Assembly (NCBI GenBank): GCA_031278405.1
Contig: JAITKL010000058.1
Location: forward strand, 1-15,778
Length of the DNA: 15,778 bases
Source of the DNA: Endomicrobium sp.
GTDB lineage: Bacteria > Elusimicrobiota > Endomicrobiia > Endomicrobiales > Endomicrobiaceae
Direction: 5' to 3'
Below the pieces are notes generated by a model, which saw only the letters and a program-made list of their open reading frames with translations, did no database searches and was not told the DNA's origin. Shown piece after piece: positions 15,097-15,778 of this stretch. Positions within the stretch are counted from its first letter, which is position 1. Every line of letters begins with the position of its first letter. The translations under genes were made by a program, and so were the position numbers.

Positions 15097-15277
15097 TTCT
15101 TACAAAGCGTGACTTATATTTTACTTAGTACCACGTTTTAGTTTAGATTTCTATCCCCGAAAGAAAGCGACAAGATATTTTTGATTAAAGATTGTAAGAT
15201 TTACTGATTTTTGAGCAAAAACTAGAGGTAGTATAAAAAATAATGCTAAATATAGATCTTTGAATTAGATAAGTGAG

Positions 15278-15778
15278 CTATAAGCCAATAATTAACACTT
15301 CTTTTGTGTCAGAATTTGATAAAGCATATTTGTAATCTCGGCTATAAACTTCATAAGTAATATCTTTATATTTGCTCAAAATTTCATGTAATTTCTCAAT
15401 ACTTGGTATTCCATCTTTACGATATGAGATCACAATTTTTGAATTTTGATATTTTTTAATTAATTTTTCAAATTCCGATGTAATATTATCTTTATCAGTC
15501 CAAGGACATTTGCCGTCTCGTTTAATCGGAATATGTTTATAATTTCTATTTATCTTTTTCCCCCAATTTGAATAGTCAGCTATGCCTTCTAGAAAATGAT
15601 AAAAGTCTAAATAATTCGTGCCGACACCTTTGCTTGATATGTATGGGGTGTCAAAATAGACCATATCTACATTTTCAATATCTAACTTTTGAGCATCGTT
15701 ATTATAAGAAATACAGTTTGTGCCATTTGAAAAAATGGCATTATTTGCTTCTTTAACAAAGTACCTAAAATAACTCTC
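15278..15778 (-). CDS. D12-class N6-adenine DNA methyltransferase, 3' part (runs off the right edge)
   Basis: The frame is open to the window end, so 166 C-terminal residues are visible and the start lies outside; the ATG at 15664 is internal. The motif IV region reads VDMVYFDTPYISSKG. This is the catalytic (D/N)PPY loop of Dam-like enzymes with Thr in place of the first Pro, a variant I believe recurs in a D12 subfamily. Upstream lies NCISYNNDAQKL and downstream YLDFYHFLEGIADYSNW and KIVISYRKDGIPSIEKL, typical of this group. The missing N-terminus should hold the SAM-binding motif. It could be an orphan or part of a restriction-modification pair; no nuclease gene is visible in the window. 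Separated from def by a 220-bp gap. Confidence 0.85.
   Translation of the reverse strand, partial: ESYFRYFVKEANNAIFSNGTNCISYNNDAQKLDIENVDMVYFDTPYISSKGVGTNYLDFYHFLEGIADYSNWGKKINRNYKHIPIKRDGKCPWTDKDNITSEFEKLIKKYQNSKIVISYRKDGIPSIEKLHEILSKYKDITYEVYSRDYKYALSNSDTKEVLIIGL

Noticed and set aside
15140..15185. CCCCGAAAGAAAGCG-like block in the gap between def and the methyltransferase, faintly like a dispersed palindromic repeat
   Set aside because: It does not form a clean hairpin and no second copy is seen in the window; a genome-wide copy count would be needed.
1..15778. CRISPR array, insertion sequence, rRNA or prophage
   Set aside because: No regularly spaced repeats, transposase, rRNA signature or phage gene was seen on either strand.

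Overview
The window is strongly AT-rich bacterial chromosome (about one third G+C by eye), standard genetic code, with tightly packed housekeeping genes. The gene set is bacterial and Gram-negative-like: Def/Fmt, a BatE-type TPR-SH3 protein, ComEC, and the nadD-yqeK-LCP-rsfS cluster. Low G+C, essential genes kept intact, and several genes eroded by small indels in A/T runs all suggest a host-restricted or genome-reducing lineage. Elusimicrobiota of the Endomicrobium type (termite-gut symbionts) is my best guess; this is inference from gene content, not a database match.

Layout, left to right. Bases 1-171 hold no gene I can support. A minus-strand tRNA-Arg(UCU)/tRNA-His(GUG) pair follows, with a good promoter just upstream. 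Next is a minus-strand comEC without the usual metallo-beta-lactamase domain. A 41-bp divergent promoter region separates it from the plus-strand thiL-tsaE-tsaB operon. That operon converges on a minus-strand cluster that reads rsfS, LCP-like gene, yqeK, nadD and a broken batE-like gene, given here in map order (transcription runs the other way). A clear intrinsic terminator (7541-7571) closes the rho transcription unit upstream of it. Beyond rho lies one long minus-strand operon, transcribed def-fmt-trxA-trxB-polA-coaE, in which def/fmt, trxB/polA and polA/coaE are linked by 4-nt GTGA/ATGA overlaps. The right edge carries the 3' part of a minus-strand D12-class adenine DNA methyltransferase that runs off the window.

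Functionally the window covers translation initiation and ribosome silencing (def, fmt, rsfS), tRNA t6A modification (tsaE, tsaB), cofactor supply (thiL, nadD, coaE), Ap4A turnover (yqeK), thiol redox (trxA, trxB), DNA repair/replication (polA), transcription termination (rho), and DNA uptake and marking (comEC, methyltransferase).

No wholly new system is evident. The points most worth a second look are: (i) a lysine-rich tail after rsfS that reads in frame past its stop and then breaks into fragments; (ii) a batE-like gene broken by two frameshifts of opposite sign; (iii) a tsaE start apparently lost to a one-base contraction of a T run; and (iv) -10 boxes only 9-10 nt before the ATG at three transcription-unit heads, with no Shine-Dalgarno, whereas rho and trxA have strong Shine-Dalgarno sites.
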